Positions 1 to 9,445 of a DNA stretch of 34,002 bases are shown one piece after another. The DNA comes from Chitinophagaceae bacterium (GTDB lineage Bacteria > Bacteroidota > Bacteroidia > Chitinophagales > Chitinophagaceae): contig JAFMEV010000007.1 in the NCBI GenBank assembly GCA_017856545.1, positions 1-34,002 of the forward strand, given 5' to 3'. Every line of letters starts with the position of its first letter. Positions within the stretch are counted from its first letter, which is position 1. Under the pieces are notes generated by a model. That model was not told the origin of the DNA. It ran no database searches and saw nothing but the letters and a program-made list of their open reading frames with translations. Position numbers and translations under genes: made by a program.

Positions 1-565
1 TCTTTTCTAACATTGGTAATTCCAATGCAGTTGCTTCTTCGATTTCTTTTTGAATACTCAATACTTTTTGTTCTGTATCTAATTCTGTATTCGTAATCAT
101 TTCTTTGTACTTTTTCAAGCCAGACTTCATTACGTTTCCTACAGAACCTTTTTGCTTATCACATTCAGCGATAGCTTTATCAACTTCTTTGTTAGCTAAG
201 TGGAATTGAACCTTACGGATAAATTCAGTAATGTTTCCAGAACCAGCAGCTTTTTTGATAGTCATTAAACGCTCGATTACGAAAGTTAACACGATCAATA
301 AGTTACCAATCAAGATAGGTACAACGATACCACCTTCATACATTTTTGTCAAGTTACCTTTTGGTCCTTTGTGCGCAGGCCAGAATCCGCCAGCAGGATC
401 AGGAGTTGTGAAATTAGATGCATTACCTAGCACAAAACGCCAGATTACGTATCCTAATACAATACACACAATCGGTGCTAAAGTTGCAACTAAGTTACCG
501 CCTTTTTGAGGCTGAGCCGCAGTCTTTGTAGCAGCAGTCGCAGTTGGTTTAGTTAAATCAGCCAT
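1..565 (-). CDS. exbB: MotA/TolQ/ExbB proton channel family protein (C-terminus cut off by window edge)
   Basis: Minus-strand reading from ATG at 565 gives MADLTKPTATAATKTAAQPQKGGNLVATLAPIVCIVLGYVIWRFV...YEGGIVVPILIGNLLIVLTFVIERLMTIKKA..., an ExbB/TolQ-like N-terminus. Missing from the ORF track because the stop lies outside the window. Confidence 0.85.
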   Translation of the reverse strand, partial: MADLTKPTATAATKTAAQPQKGGNLVATLAPIVCIVLGYVIWRFVLGNASNFTTPDPAGGFWPAHKGPKGNLTKMYEGGIVVPILIGNLLIVLTFVIERLMTIKKAAGSGNITEFIRKVQFHLANKEVDKAIAECDKQKGSVGNVMKSGLKKYKEMITNTELDTEQKVLSIQKEIEEATALELPMLEK

Positions 566-859
566 GATTCAATTGATTTTTGGTTTTAAATAAAAAATTA
601 TAATAAGATGATATCCTTTTGACTATTGTTTTAGATTTCACTCAAATCCTCCGCACTAGTTTCTAAGGGGTTACAAAATAAGTAATTTATTGAATGAACC
701 AAATTTTAGGGGTTTATTTTTAAATAAAATTTACCCTAAACTAACTGCCGTTGGTAGATTGTTTAATTTTTTATATATTAAACTTAAATGGAATATCCGC
801 TTTTCGAAAAAATTAAAGTATTTACTTGTATTTGTATCTAAAGGGCAATGAACAAAAAC

Positions 860-2137
860 TTATTCGTAGCGCAATGCGTTGATGGGGTTTAAAGAAGCTG
901 CTTTCATAGCTGGATAAATGCCTGCTACTAAGCCCACAACGGTACAAATAATGATACCTATAGCCACCCACATCCAAGGAATCACAAATCCAGTGCCTAA
1001 TACAATACTGAATATATTTCCGACCAATACCCCTAAAATAATTCCGAATACGGCACCTAAAATACTGATCAAAATACTTTCAAATAAAAATTGACGACGC
1101 ACATCTTTTTTCTTGCCACCAAGTGCTTTGATTAAACCAACTTCTCTAGTTCTTTCGTTCACAGCAACCAACATAATATTCATTAATCCAATAGCGGCAC
1201 CTATCAATGTGATCATTCCAATAGCACCAGCAGCACCACTAATGCCTGCTAAAAAGCCAATAAACATTTCAGCGAATTTATCACTCTTATCAATCACAAA
1301 ATTTTCTGCTTCTGTTGGAATAAGTCTTCTTGCTTTACGCATTTGATCTGTTGCTTCTCCAATAGCAGGTTCCAATTCTGCCACATTATTCACCATCACA
1401 CCTATCTGATAGGAATTGTTAATTTGATATTGTCTTAAGTTCTCTACTGAGGTAATCACCACATCATCTTGTCGCATCATGGCACTTGAACCCTTTGATT
1501 TCAATAATCCTATCACTCTATAAGGTTTACCCGAAACCAAAATAATTTTATCTAGCATTTTTTCTGGTCTAGCAGGATTTAATTTTGCCGCCACATTACT
1601 TCCAATTACTGCAACATTTCTGCCACTTTGCATATCCACCGGATTCAAGTTTCTTCCAGATGCTAAAGTGTATCCGCTCACTGCTAAATAATTTTCATCG
1701 GCTCCAAACATGGCTATCTGAGGATTGGTTTTTTTATTCTTGTAATGAATTTCATTATTCCCATTACCTCTTCTATACACAGATACTTGTGCCCTATTAA
1801 AACCATAATGTTCTTTAAAATAAGTAGACTCTTCTAGTCTAATTACTTTGTCTAAATTGGATTTCTTTTCTTTTTTACTTTTTTTAGATTTAGAAAACTC
1901 TTCTCCTTGCGGTGGACCTCCCATTCTTGCATTCATTTCTTTGTAACGAATACTAAATGCATTGGCACCCATAAAAGAAAAGTTTTCTTTTAAACTTTGA
2001 TTCATTGCAGAAATAGCAGTGATAATACCTATTAAAGCCATAATTCCAAAGGCGATAATAGCCACAGTAATACCAGTTCTTAATTTGTTGCTTTTAACGG
2101 TACGCCAAGCCAACACAAAAGAATCTTGAAGGGTCAT
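860..2137 (-). CDS. MacB/FtsX-type ABC transporter permease
   Basis: 425 aa; N-terminal TM followed by MacB-like periplasmic region and C-terminal FtsX-like motif (NIMLVAVNERTREVGLIKALGGKKKDVRRQFLFESILIS...GIYPAMKAASLNPINALRYE). Confidence 0.92.
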   Translation of the reverse strand: MTLQDSFVLAWRTVKSNKLRTGITVAIIAFGIMALIGIITAISAMNQSLKENFSFMGANAFSIRYKEMNARMGGPPQGEEFSKSKKSKKEKKSNLDKVIRLEESTYFKEHYGFNRAQVSVYRRGNGNNEIHYKNKKTNPQIAMFGADENYLAVSGYTLASGRNLNPVDMQSGRNVAVIGSNVAAKLNPARPEKMLDKIILVSGKPYRVIGLLKSKGSSAMMRQDDVVITSVENLRQYQINNSYQIGVMVNNVAELEPAIGEATDQMRKARRLIPTEAENFVIDKSDKFAEMFIGFLAGISGAAGAIGMITLIGAAIGLMNIMLVAVNERTREVGLIKALGGKKKDVRRQFLFESILISILGAVFGIILGVLVGNIFSIVLGTGFVIPWMWVAIGIIICTVVGLVAGIYPAMKAASLNPINALRYE

Positions 2138-2217
2138 AATGCAAAGTTTTCCTGAAACCTAAAGGTACTACAGATTGAACAATGCAGGGATCCGAGGGCC
2201 GTTTATTTGAGGAACGG

Positions 2218-3603
2218 CTAAAAGTATAGATAATTGAACAATAGATTAGGGAAAACGCCTAAAACCAACAATATTATGGCCAAAACCAATAACTTATAGG
2301 TGTATGTAGTAGGCAATTCCTTGATCGCTGGGGTACCTTGTATAAAATACATGGCTTGTATAACTTTAAAATAATAGTATACACTGATGGCTGCAAAAAT
2401 AACTGCAATAATCACTACCCATAAACCTGCTCCAGCTGATAAGATGGCATTTAACATATAATATTTTGCAAAGAAACCGCCAGTTAAAGGAATTCCCGCC
2501 AAGGATAATAAAAAGATGGTTGTTACAAAAGCTAATAAAGGATGTGTCTTTGATAGGCCATTGAATGCTTCAAATCCGTAATCCTTCATTTTAACTAAAA
2601 CAGCGAAAATACCAATAGATGCCACTGAATAAACTACAGCATACAATAAGATCCCTTCATTCGCAAAATCAGAAACGCCATACAAAGCAAATAACATAAA
2701 ACCTGCTTGTGCAATACTTGAGTATGCCAACATTCTTTTTACACTTCTCTGAAACACTGCAGAGATATTACCTACTAATAATGTAGCAAGAATGACAAAA
2801 GTCAATAAAAGCTCCCAAGAGTAGCCTAATGCCTTAGATTGTGCATGAAAGATGGATACAAATGCGATAAAGCCGGCAGCTTTAACAATCGTAGCCATAA
2901 AGCTTGTAAATACGGTGGGTGCCCCATCATACACATCTGGTGTCCAAAAATGGAATGGTGCAGCAGAAACTTTAAAATTCATGGAAGCAAAAATCAAGAT
3001 CAAACCTGCAGACAATAAATATTGTTCCAACGCCATTCCCTTTGATGGAATAATTACCGGAGCTTCTAATCTAAAGCTGCCAATTGCTCCATAACATAAA
3101 GTGATACCTAATAAAAGAATTCCAGTAGAGAAAGCACCCATCAAAAAATATTTCAATGCAGCTTCATTACTCAATAAATTCTTTTTATCAGAACCAGTTA
3201 ATATATATAATGGAATAGAAAGAATTTCAATACCAATAAACAACATCAATAAATTATCAAAAGAGGTCAAAATACTTGCACCACATAAAATAAAGAAAAA
3301 TAGTGCATAAAAATCAGCTGATTGGTGTCCGATAGCTTCTATCTCTTCTGCATTGATCCATAAATACAAGAAGGTGAGTATAAATAAAATGGTATTAGCA
3401 TATAAACCGAAACTACTAAAAGATAACATGCCTTTAGTATCAATATCAATAACATACCATCCATTCAATTGTGCAAGATTAGCTACAATTAAAACTAACA
3501 AACCTATCAATGCAATATTCTTTTGTAAGCTTTCACTTTTTAAACCCCAAGAACAAAACATTAATATCACCCCTAATAAAGCAGAAACTATAATTGCATT
3601 CAT
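2218..3603 (-). CDS. nuoN: NADH-quinone oxidoreductase subunit N
   Basis: 461 aa polytopic; APFHFWTPDVYDGAPTVFTSFMATIVKAAGF motif; last gene of ordered nuo operon. Confidence 0.95.
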   Translation of the reverse strand: MNAIIVSALLGVILMFCSWGLKSESLQKNIALIGLLVLIVANLAQLNGWYVIDIDTKGMLSFSSFGLYANTILFILTFLYLWINAEEIEAIGHQSADFYALFFFILCGASILTSFDNLLMLFIGIEILSIPLYILTGSDKKNLLSNEAALKYFLMGAFSTGILLLGITLCYGAIGSFRLEAPVIIPSKGMALEQYLLSAGLILIFASMNFKVSAAPFHFWTPDVYDGAPTVFTSFMATIVKAAGFIAFVSIFHAQSKALGYSWELLLTFVILATLLVGNISAVFQRSVKRMLAYSSIAQAGFMLFALYGVSDFANEGILLYAVVYSVASIGIFAVLVKMKDYGFEAFNGLSKTHPLLAFVTTIFLLSLAGIPLTGGFFAKYYMLNAILSAGAGLWVVIIAVIFAAISVYYYFKVIQAMYFIQGTPAIKELPTTYTYKLLVLAIILLVLGVFPNLLFNYLYF

Positions 3604-3619
3604 TGCTAATTCTTTTAAT

Positions 3620-5038
3620 TTATTTTACAAACAATTCTAATAAAGTATCTTTTGTTAAATCAAATAATGGTTGAGGATATACACCTGTTACAAAAACAAT
3701 AATGATTAACACAATCAATACTGCCTGTGCAGGTTTATTAGTCGTCATTTTCTGTATTGCAACACTCACATCACCATAGGCGCATTTTTGCACCATATTT
3801 AAAGTATAAATAGCTGCCAATACCACACTCACTCCTGCTGCTGCAGCCATCCATGGATTCACTTGGAATAAACTATTGAACATTAAAAATTCACCCACAA
3901 ATGCATTGGTTAATGGCAATGCAACATTGGCAAAAGAGAATGCCACTAATAATATAGCTAGTGTAGGTTGCTTTTTAGCAAGGCCTCCCATTTCAGATAA
4001 TGATTTTGTACCTGTTTGTTGTTCAATCAAATCTGCGATAATCCATAGTCCTAACACATTGATACCATGTGAAAATAATTGAATTAAAACACCTTGAGTA
4101 CCCACTTCTTTATTAGCAAATAATGCTGCACTCATTAAACCAATATGCGCTATAGAAGAATAAGCGATTAATTTTTTGATATTGTCTTGCTTGATGGCAA
4201 TAAATGATGCATATAAGATTCCAATGATAGAAAGGATCATGACAATATTGGTATGCGCACTAAATGCACTTGGAAATAAAGGCATCAACCATCTTAATAC
4301 ACCATATAAACCCATTTTAACCATCACAGCGCTTAGCACCATAGTCACTGCAGTAGGTGATTGATCATACGCATCAGGTTGCCAAGTATGTAAAGGGAAA
4401 ATTGGCATCTTAATAGCAAAGGCAATAAAAAATAAAGCGAAAGCTGTTACTTGTTGCGTATTGGTTAACCCAGCTTCCATAAAAGAAGCAAATGCAAAAC
4501 TATGATCTTTGGTATGCATGTACATATAAATGATACCAATGAGCATGATCAATGAACCCAAGAAAGTGTATATGAAAAATTTAAATGTAACCGCAATTCT
4601 TTTTTCACCACCCCAAATTGAACATAAAAAGTAAACAGGGATTAAAGCCAATTCCCAGAAGAAATAAAACAATAATGCATCTCCAGCTAAAAACACACCC
4701 ATTAAACCGGCTTGTGTAAATAACATGAGCGATAAAAATATATTTTTTTGAGCTACATGATTTTTGCTAGTAGCAATAAATATTGCAGGAAAACTGATGG
4801 CTGTCAATAAAATTAAAATCTTTGCCAATCCATCTGCTTGCAAAACAAATCGACTATTCAACACTTGCAGCCAAGTCAGATCAACAGTTGACACATTTAT
4901 AAAAAGCATATTCACTGCAGCAGCTAAACTTACAACACTTGCCACAATGGCTATATCTTGTGCTCTTTTTTCGTGTTGAATAAAAAGCAGTAAAATAGCA
5001 GCAACAATAGGTATTAATAAAAAAGAAAGTAAGAACAT
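3620..5038 (-). CDS. nuoM: NADH-quinone oxidoreductase subunit M
   Basis: 472 aa; FFWELALIPVYFL and LHTWQPDAYDQSPTAVTMVLSAVMVKMGLYG motifs. Confidence 0.96.
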   Translation of the reverse strand: MFLLSFLLIPIVAAILLLFIQHEKRAQDIAIVASVVSLAAAVNMLFINVSTVDLTWLQVLNSRFVLQADGLAKILILLTAISFPAIFIATSKNHVAQKNIFLSLMLFTQAGLMGVFLAGDALLFYFFWELALIPVYFLCSIWGGEKRIAVTFKFFIYTFLGSLIMLIGIIYMYMHTKDHSFAFASFMEAGLTNTQQVTAFALFFIAFAIKMPIFPLHTWQPDAYDQSPTAVTMVLSAVMVKMGLYGVLRWLMPLFPSAFSAHTNIVMILSIIGILYASFIAIKQDNIKKLIAYSSIAHIGLMSAALFANKEVGTQGVLIQLFSHGINVLGLWIIADLIEQQTGTKSLSEMGGLAKKQPTLAILLVAFSFANVALPLTNAFVGEFLMFNSLFQVNPWMAAAAGVSVVLAAIYTLNMVQKCAYGDVSVAIQKMTTNKPAQAVLIVLIIIVFVTGVYPQPLFDLTKDTLLELFVK

Positions 5039-5047
5039 AATTGCTTA

Positions 5048-6964
5048 TTATTTTTGAGTCAATTTATAAAGGAATCTAAGTATAGCGATATCATTAAACC
5101 ACAATACAATCATTAACACTAATGATAATACCATGAATAAAATATAATAACCTACCTGACCACTTTGAATTAATCTAATTTGTCTTGCACCATACTGAAC
5201 CAATTTACCCGTTCCGTTCACCGCACCATCAATCACTTTTCTTTCAATGGTTTCTTTTAAGAATCCAGACATTTTATTCAATGGTTCTACAATGGCATTG
5301 TTATACAATTCATCGATATGCCATTTATTGTATAAGAATTTTCCTAGTGTAGATGTTGGCTCTTCATCTGCTTGTTTTTTATACCTGCTTACAGCAATCA
5401 ACAATGCGATCACAGCAATGGTTACAGAAACGCCCATTAAGATCCACTCTGTCTCATGAGATAAATGTGCTTCATGCGCCTCTCCAATAATGGGGATTAA
5501 TTGATGCGATAACCAGTGATTGCCACCCATTAAAGCAGGGATACCCAATGCGCCAGCAATAGCACTTGCCACAGCCAATAAAATCAAAGGCAATGTCATC
5601 GCAAATGGACTTTCATGTAAATGATGTTCTTGCTCATGCGTTCCTCTAAACTGACCTAGAAAAGTAGTTGCATACAAACGGAACATATAAAAAGCAGTCA
5701 TCGCTGCACCTATTACACCTAATGCCCAATAAATGGGACTTTTTGCAAAAGCAGCTGCTAAAATTTCATCTTTAGAGAAGAACCCACTAAATGGTGGAAC
5801 TCCTGCAATGGCGATACAAGCAATCAAGAAAGTAATATGCGTGATAGGTAATTTTGATTTTAATCCACCCATCTTGCGAATATCTTGTTCATGATGCATT
5901 GCATGAATCACCGAACCCGCACCCAAGAACAATAATGCTTTAAAGAAAGCATGCGTGATTACATGAAATACTGCGCCAGAATAAGCACCAACACCCAATC
6001 CTAAAAACATATAACCCAATTGACTCACTGTAGAATAAGCCAATACTTTTTTGATATCGTTTTGTTTTAATGCAATGGTTGCAGATAATAAAGCGGTACT
6101 AATACCTACAATCGCAATCACATGCTGTGTTAATTCGCTTGCACTAAATAACATATTTGCTCTGGTAATCATATAGATACCTGCAGTAACCATGGTTGCA
6201 GCGTGGATCAATGCAGATACAGGTGTTGGACCTGCCATCGCATCTGGTAACCAAGTAAACAAAGGAATCTGTGCACTCTTACCCATCGCACCCACAAACA
6301 ATAATAAAGTGATTGCAGTAATATCTGTTGAAGACAATTTAGCTAAACTCTCCGCAGTAAAAACTTCGCCATAACTCACTGTGCCTAATTTAACAATTAA
6401 CCAAAAAATAGCTAATAAAAATCCTAGGTCACCAATTCTATTCATAATGAAGGCTTTCTTTGCTGCATAGTTGAATGAAGCGTTAGAAAACCAATATCCA
6501 ATCAATAAATAAGAACATAATCCAACTCCTTCCCATCCAATGAACATAATTACAAAGTTGTCACCTAATACCAATAACAACATGGAGAAGATAAATAAAT
6601 TCAAATAGGCAAAGTAGCGGGCATAATGAGGTGCTTCCTCTTCATGCATGTATGCGGTAGAATACAAATGTATTAATGTACCCACGCCAGTAATGACCAA
6701 TAAGAATAAGCTTGAAAGAGCGTCCACTTTAAAATCAAAAGGAATAGTTAAACTACTGGTATTGATAAAATCAAAATAATGTACGCTGATCGCTCCTTGT
6801 TCTTGCACTTGGATAAATGCCAAGATGCTACAAATAAAGGAAGCTAGAATATACCCAGTAGCTTTAAATGCCACTGTCTTTTTGCTCCAGACATTACGAC
6901 CTAATCCATTGAATAAAAATCCAACAAAAGGCCAAAGTATAATAAACGCTATAATTACTTTCAT
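5048..6964 (-). CDS. nuoL: NADH-quinone oxidoreductase subunit L
   Basis: 638 aa; FIGWEGVGLCSYLLIGYW, WLPDAMAGPTPVSALIHAATMVTAGIYM motifs. Confidence 0.97.
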   Translation of the reverse strand: MKVIIAFIILWPFVGFLFNGLGRNVWSKKTVAFKATGYILASFICSILAFIQVQEQGAISVHYFDFINTSSLTIPFDFKVDALSSLFLLVITGVGTLIHLYSTAYMHEEEAPHYARYFAYLNLFIFSMLLLVLGDNFVIMFIGWEGVGLCSYLLIGYWFSNASFNYAAKKAFIMNRIGDLGFLLAIFWLIVKLGTVSYGEVFTAESLAKLSSTDITAITLLLFVGAMGKSAQIPLFTWLPDAMAGPTPVSALIHAATMVTAGIYMITRANMLFSASELTQHVIAIVGISTALLSATIALKQNDIKKVLAYSTVSQLGYMFLGLGVGAYSGAVFHVITHAFFKALLFLGAGSVIHAMHHEQDIRKMGGLKSKLPITHITFLIACIAIAGVPPFSGFFSKDEILAAAFAKSPIYWALGVIGAAMTAFYMFRLYATTFLGQFRGTHEQEHHLHESPFAMTLPLILLAVASAIAGALGIPALMGGNHWLSHQLIPIIGEAHEAHLSHETEWILMGVSVTIAVIALLIAVSRYKKQADEEPTSTLGKFLYNKWHIDELYNNAIVEPLNKMSGFLKETIERKVIDGAVNGTGKLVQYGARQIRLIQSGQVGYYILFMVLSLVLMIVLWFNDIAILRFLYKLTQK

Positions 6965-6974
6965 GCGAAACGAA

Positions 6975-7310
6975 TTAGTTCTTTAATCTATTTAAGAAAT
7001 TAATATCTACTGAGTGCGTATTTCTGTACATCATAACAATGATAGCCAGTCCAACACTTACTTCTGCTGCTGCCACTACCATAATAAAGAATACAAATAT
7101 TTGTGCATCAATACCTATTGTAGAAGTTGGGGCATTGGCAAAAGTTGCTCCATTATACATTTTTGAAAATGCAACCAAAAGCAAATTCACTGCATTTAAC
7201 ATCAATTCAATACACATAAATACAATAATCGCATTACGACGCACCAATACGCCAATAACGCCAATACTGAACAATGTTAAACACAAATAGATATAATTTA
7301 ATATAGGCAT
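6975..7310 (-). CDS. nuoK: NADH-quinone oxidoreductase subunit K
   Basis: 111 aa; [17 protein letters not shown] and [17 protein letters not shown] with both conserved membrane Glu residues. Confidence 0.95.
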   Translation of the reverse strand: MPILNYIYLCLTLFSIGVIGVLVRRNAIIVFMCIELMLNAVNLLLVAFSKMYNGATFANAPTSTIGIDAQIFVFFIMVVAAAEVSVGLAIIVMMYRNTHSVDINFLNRLKN

Positions 7311-7323
7311 ATCCTAATAATTT

Positions 7324-7824
7324 TTATTTTTTACCAATAATTACCGCACCCACCATAGCACTTAAAAACAACACACTACTAATTTCAAACGGAACCACAT
7401 AATCACTAAACAAAGCCTTACCTAAAGGATGAATTAAACCAATGGTTCCTTCTTTTAATAAAACTGTTTTTCCTTGTAATTGACTTGTTTGTTTTACCAA
7501 TGCAATTAATAAAGTCAAGAAACTGCCCCCTGCAATCACACCAATGAACTTAACCAGATGTTGCTTTTTTGGTTCTTGATCTTTCTTTACATTCATTAAC
7601 ATGATTACAAATAAGAACAAAACCATAATGGCGCCGGCATAAACGATGATGTTTACAATCGCTAAGAACTGAGCATTTAATAAAATATAATGGCCAGAAA
7701 TAGCAAAGAACACCAAGATTAACCAAAGTACACTATGTATGGGGTTCTTACTTATCAAAACCATTACAGCACTTACAATTGCAAATGCAGATAATGCGTA
7801 AAATAAAATCTCTAATGTATTCAT
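7324..7824 (-). CDS. nuoJ: NADH-quinone oxidoreductase subunit J
   Basis: 166 aa; NPIHSVLWLILVFFAISGHYILLNAQFLAIVNIIVYAGAIMVLFLFVIML motif. Confidence 0.95.
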   Translation of the reverse strand: MNTLEILFYALSAFAIVSAVMVLISKNPIHSVLWLILVFFAISGHYILLNAQFLAIVNIIVYAGAIMVLFLFVIMLMNVKKDQEPKKQHLVKFIGVIAGGSFLTLLIALVKQTSQLQGKTVLLKEGTIGLIHPLGKALFSDYVVPFEISSVLFLSAMVGAVIIGKK

Positions 7825-7828
7825 ATAA

Positions 7829-8365
7829 TTAAGCTTCTACTCCTTTAGCTGCTGCAAAAGCTGCTGCTTCTGTAGTTGGATTAGGAATTAATAAATCTTC
7901 TTTTCCGTAAATAAAACCTTTACGAGTGTAATTTGCAGGTGCAAAAGTTTCACTTAAATAGATAGCATCTTTTGGACAAGCTTCTTCACATAGGCCGCAG
8001 AAAATACAACGTAACATATTGATCTCGTATTTAGCAGCATATTTTTCTTCTCTGTATAAATTTTCTTCACCATCTTGACGCTCTGCTGCTTCCATGGTAA
8101 TGGCTTCAGCTGGACAGGCAACTGCACATAAACCACAAGCAGTGCAACGCTCTCTACCAGCTTCATCTCTGTTTAACACATGAAGTCCTCTAAAAACATG
8201 ACTGAATTCACGCTTCTGCTCTGGATATCGAATAGTGGGTTGTTTTTTAAACATATGACTAAACGTAATAAACATACCCTTGATGATATTGATTAAATAC
8301 AAGCGCTCCCAGAAACTCATTGGAGCTCTATTAACTGCTTGTGCTTTATTGGTAAGTGGTTGCAT
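7829..8365 (-). CDS. nuoI: NADH-quinone oxidoreductase subunit I (2x[4Fe-4S] ferredoxin)
   Basis: Two CxxCxxCxxxCP motifs: CTACGLCAVACP and CIFCGLCEEACP. Confidence 0.96.
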   Translation of the reverse strand: MQPLTNKAQAVNRAPMSFWERLYLINIIKGMFITFSHMFKKQPTIRYPEQKREFSHVFRGLHVLNRDEAGRERCTACGLCAVACPAEAITMEAAERQDGEENLYREEKYAAKYEINMLRCIFCGLCEEACPKDAIYLSETFAPANYTRKGFIYGKEDLLIPNPTTEAAAFAAAKGVEA

Positions 8366-8390
8366 ATTATTTATAAATCGTTTTTGTAAA

Positions 8391-9434
8391 TTATAATTTA
8401 GCTAAGATCACTGCGCCCGTTAATAATAAGTTGAATAATGCCAATGGTATCATTGTCTTCCAACCAAGATTCATTAATTGATCATATCTAAATCTTGGGA
8501 TTGTCCAACGAATCCACATAAATAAAAAGATGAATAATACAATCTTGATTAACAAGGTTCCAACGCCAATTAAAGCAGCAATATTAGGCGCTACGCTAGC
8601 TTCATTAAAGAATGGTAAATCATATCCACCAAAATACATGGAAGCCATAATCGCACTACTCATGATCATGTTGATATACTCAGCAAATAAATAGAAACCC
8701 AATTTCATAGAAGAGTACTCTTGGTGATAACCAAAATTCAATTCATTTTCAGCTTCAGGTAAATCAAATGGTGTTCTATTACACTCTGCTAATGCTGCAA
8801 CAAAAAATAAAAGAAAACCTAATGGCTGATATACAATATTCCACCAATTACCAGACACTTGTTGTTCAACGATGGTTTTTAAACTTAAAGACCCTGTTGT
8901 CATCAATAAAGCAATCAACGCTAAGCCCATTGCCAATTCATAACTAATAGCTTGTGATGCTGCTCTTAACGCAGACATTAAAGAGAACTTATTGTTAGAG
9001 GCCCAACCTCCAATCATAATACCATATACACCCATACTCACTACAGCAAAAACATACAAAAGACCAATATTCACATCAGCAACTTGTAATTCAACGTGAC
9101 GACCAAACACATCTACTGCAGTACTCCAAGGAATCACTGCACAAGTCATTAAACTTGCTGTCATTGCCAAACCTGGGCCTAAAATAAACAACCATTTATT
9201 GGCATGAGAAGGAATAATCTCTTCTTTGGAAATTAATTTAAGACCATCCGCCAAAGGTTGTAATAAACCAAATGGGCCAGCACGGCTTGGACCTGGACGA
9301 TCTTGTAAAATGGCTGCTACTTTACGCTCACCAAATGTGGTATATAAGGCAATACCCAAACTTGCAAAAACAATAATGGCAATCATTATTAATTTTTCTA
9401 TGATAAATGCCCAATCAAATGAAAGTAATGTCAT
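8391..9434 (-). CDS. nuoH: NADH-quinone oxidoreductase subunit H
   Basis: 347 aa; GERKVAAILQDRPGPSRAGPFGLLQPLADGLKL, RTPFDLPEAENELNFGYHQEYSSMK. Confidence 0.97.
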   Translation of the reverse strand: MTLLSFDWAFIIEKLIMIAIIVFASLGIALYTTFGERKVAAILQDRPGPSRAGPFGLLQPLADGLKLISKEEIIPSHANKWLFILGPGLAMTASLMTCAVIPWSTAVDVFGRHVELQVADVNIGLLYVFAVVSMGVYGIMIGGWASNNKFSLMSALRAASQAISYELAMGLALIALLMTTGSLSLKTIVEQQVSGNWWNIVYQPLGFLLFFVAALAECNRTPFDLPEAENELNFGYHQEYSSMKLGFYLFAEYINMIMSSAIMASMYFGGYDLPFFNEASVAPNIAALIGVGTLLIKIVLFIFLFMWIRWTIPRFRYDQLMNLGWKTMIPLALFNLLLTGAVILAKL

Positions 9435-9445
9435 GCTATAATCAA

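Noticed and set aside
231-509. 92-aa plus-strand ORF
   Set aside because: Antisense to the exbB-like reading frame; composition has no recognisable domain.
2198-2218. GCCGTT/AACGGC hairpin at the nuoN stop codon as terminator
   Set aside because: Only a 6-bp stem with a 9-nt loop and no following T-tract; not called as a terminator.
2852-3640. Plus-strand ORFs of 69-95 aa opposite nuoN
   Set aside because: Antisense shadow ORFs of a conserved gene; same explanation for those opposite nuoM, nuoL, nuoK, nuoH, nuoG and nuoB.
7954-8166. 70-aa minus-strand ORF in an alternate frame of nuoI
   Set aside because: Fully inside nuoI, whose ferredoxin motifs fix the true frame.
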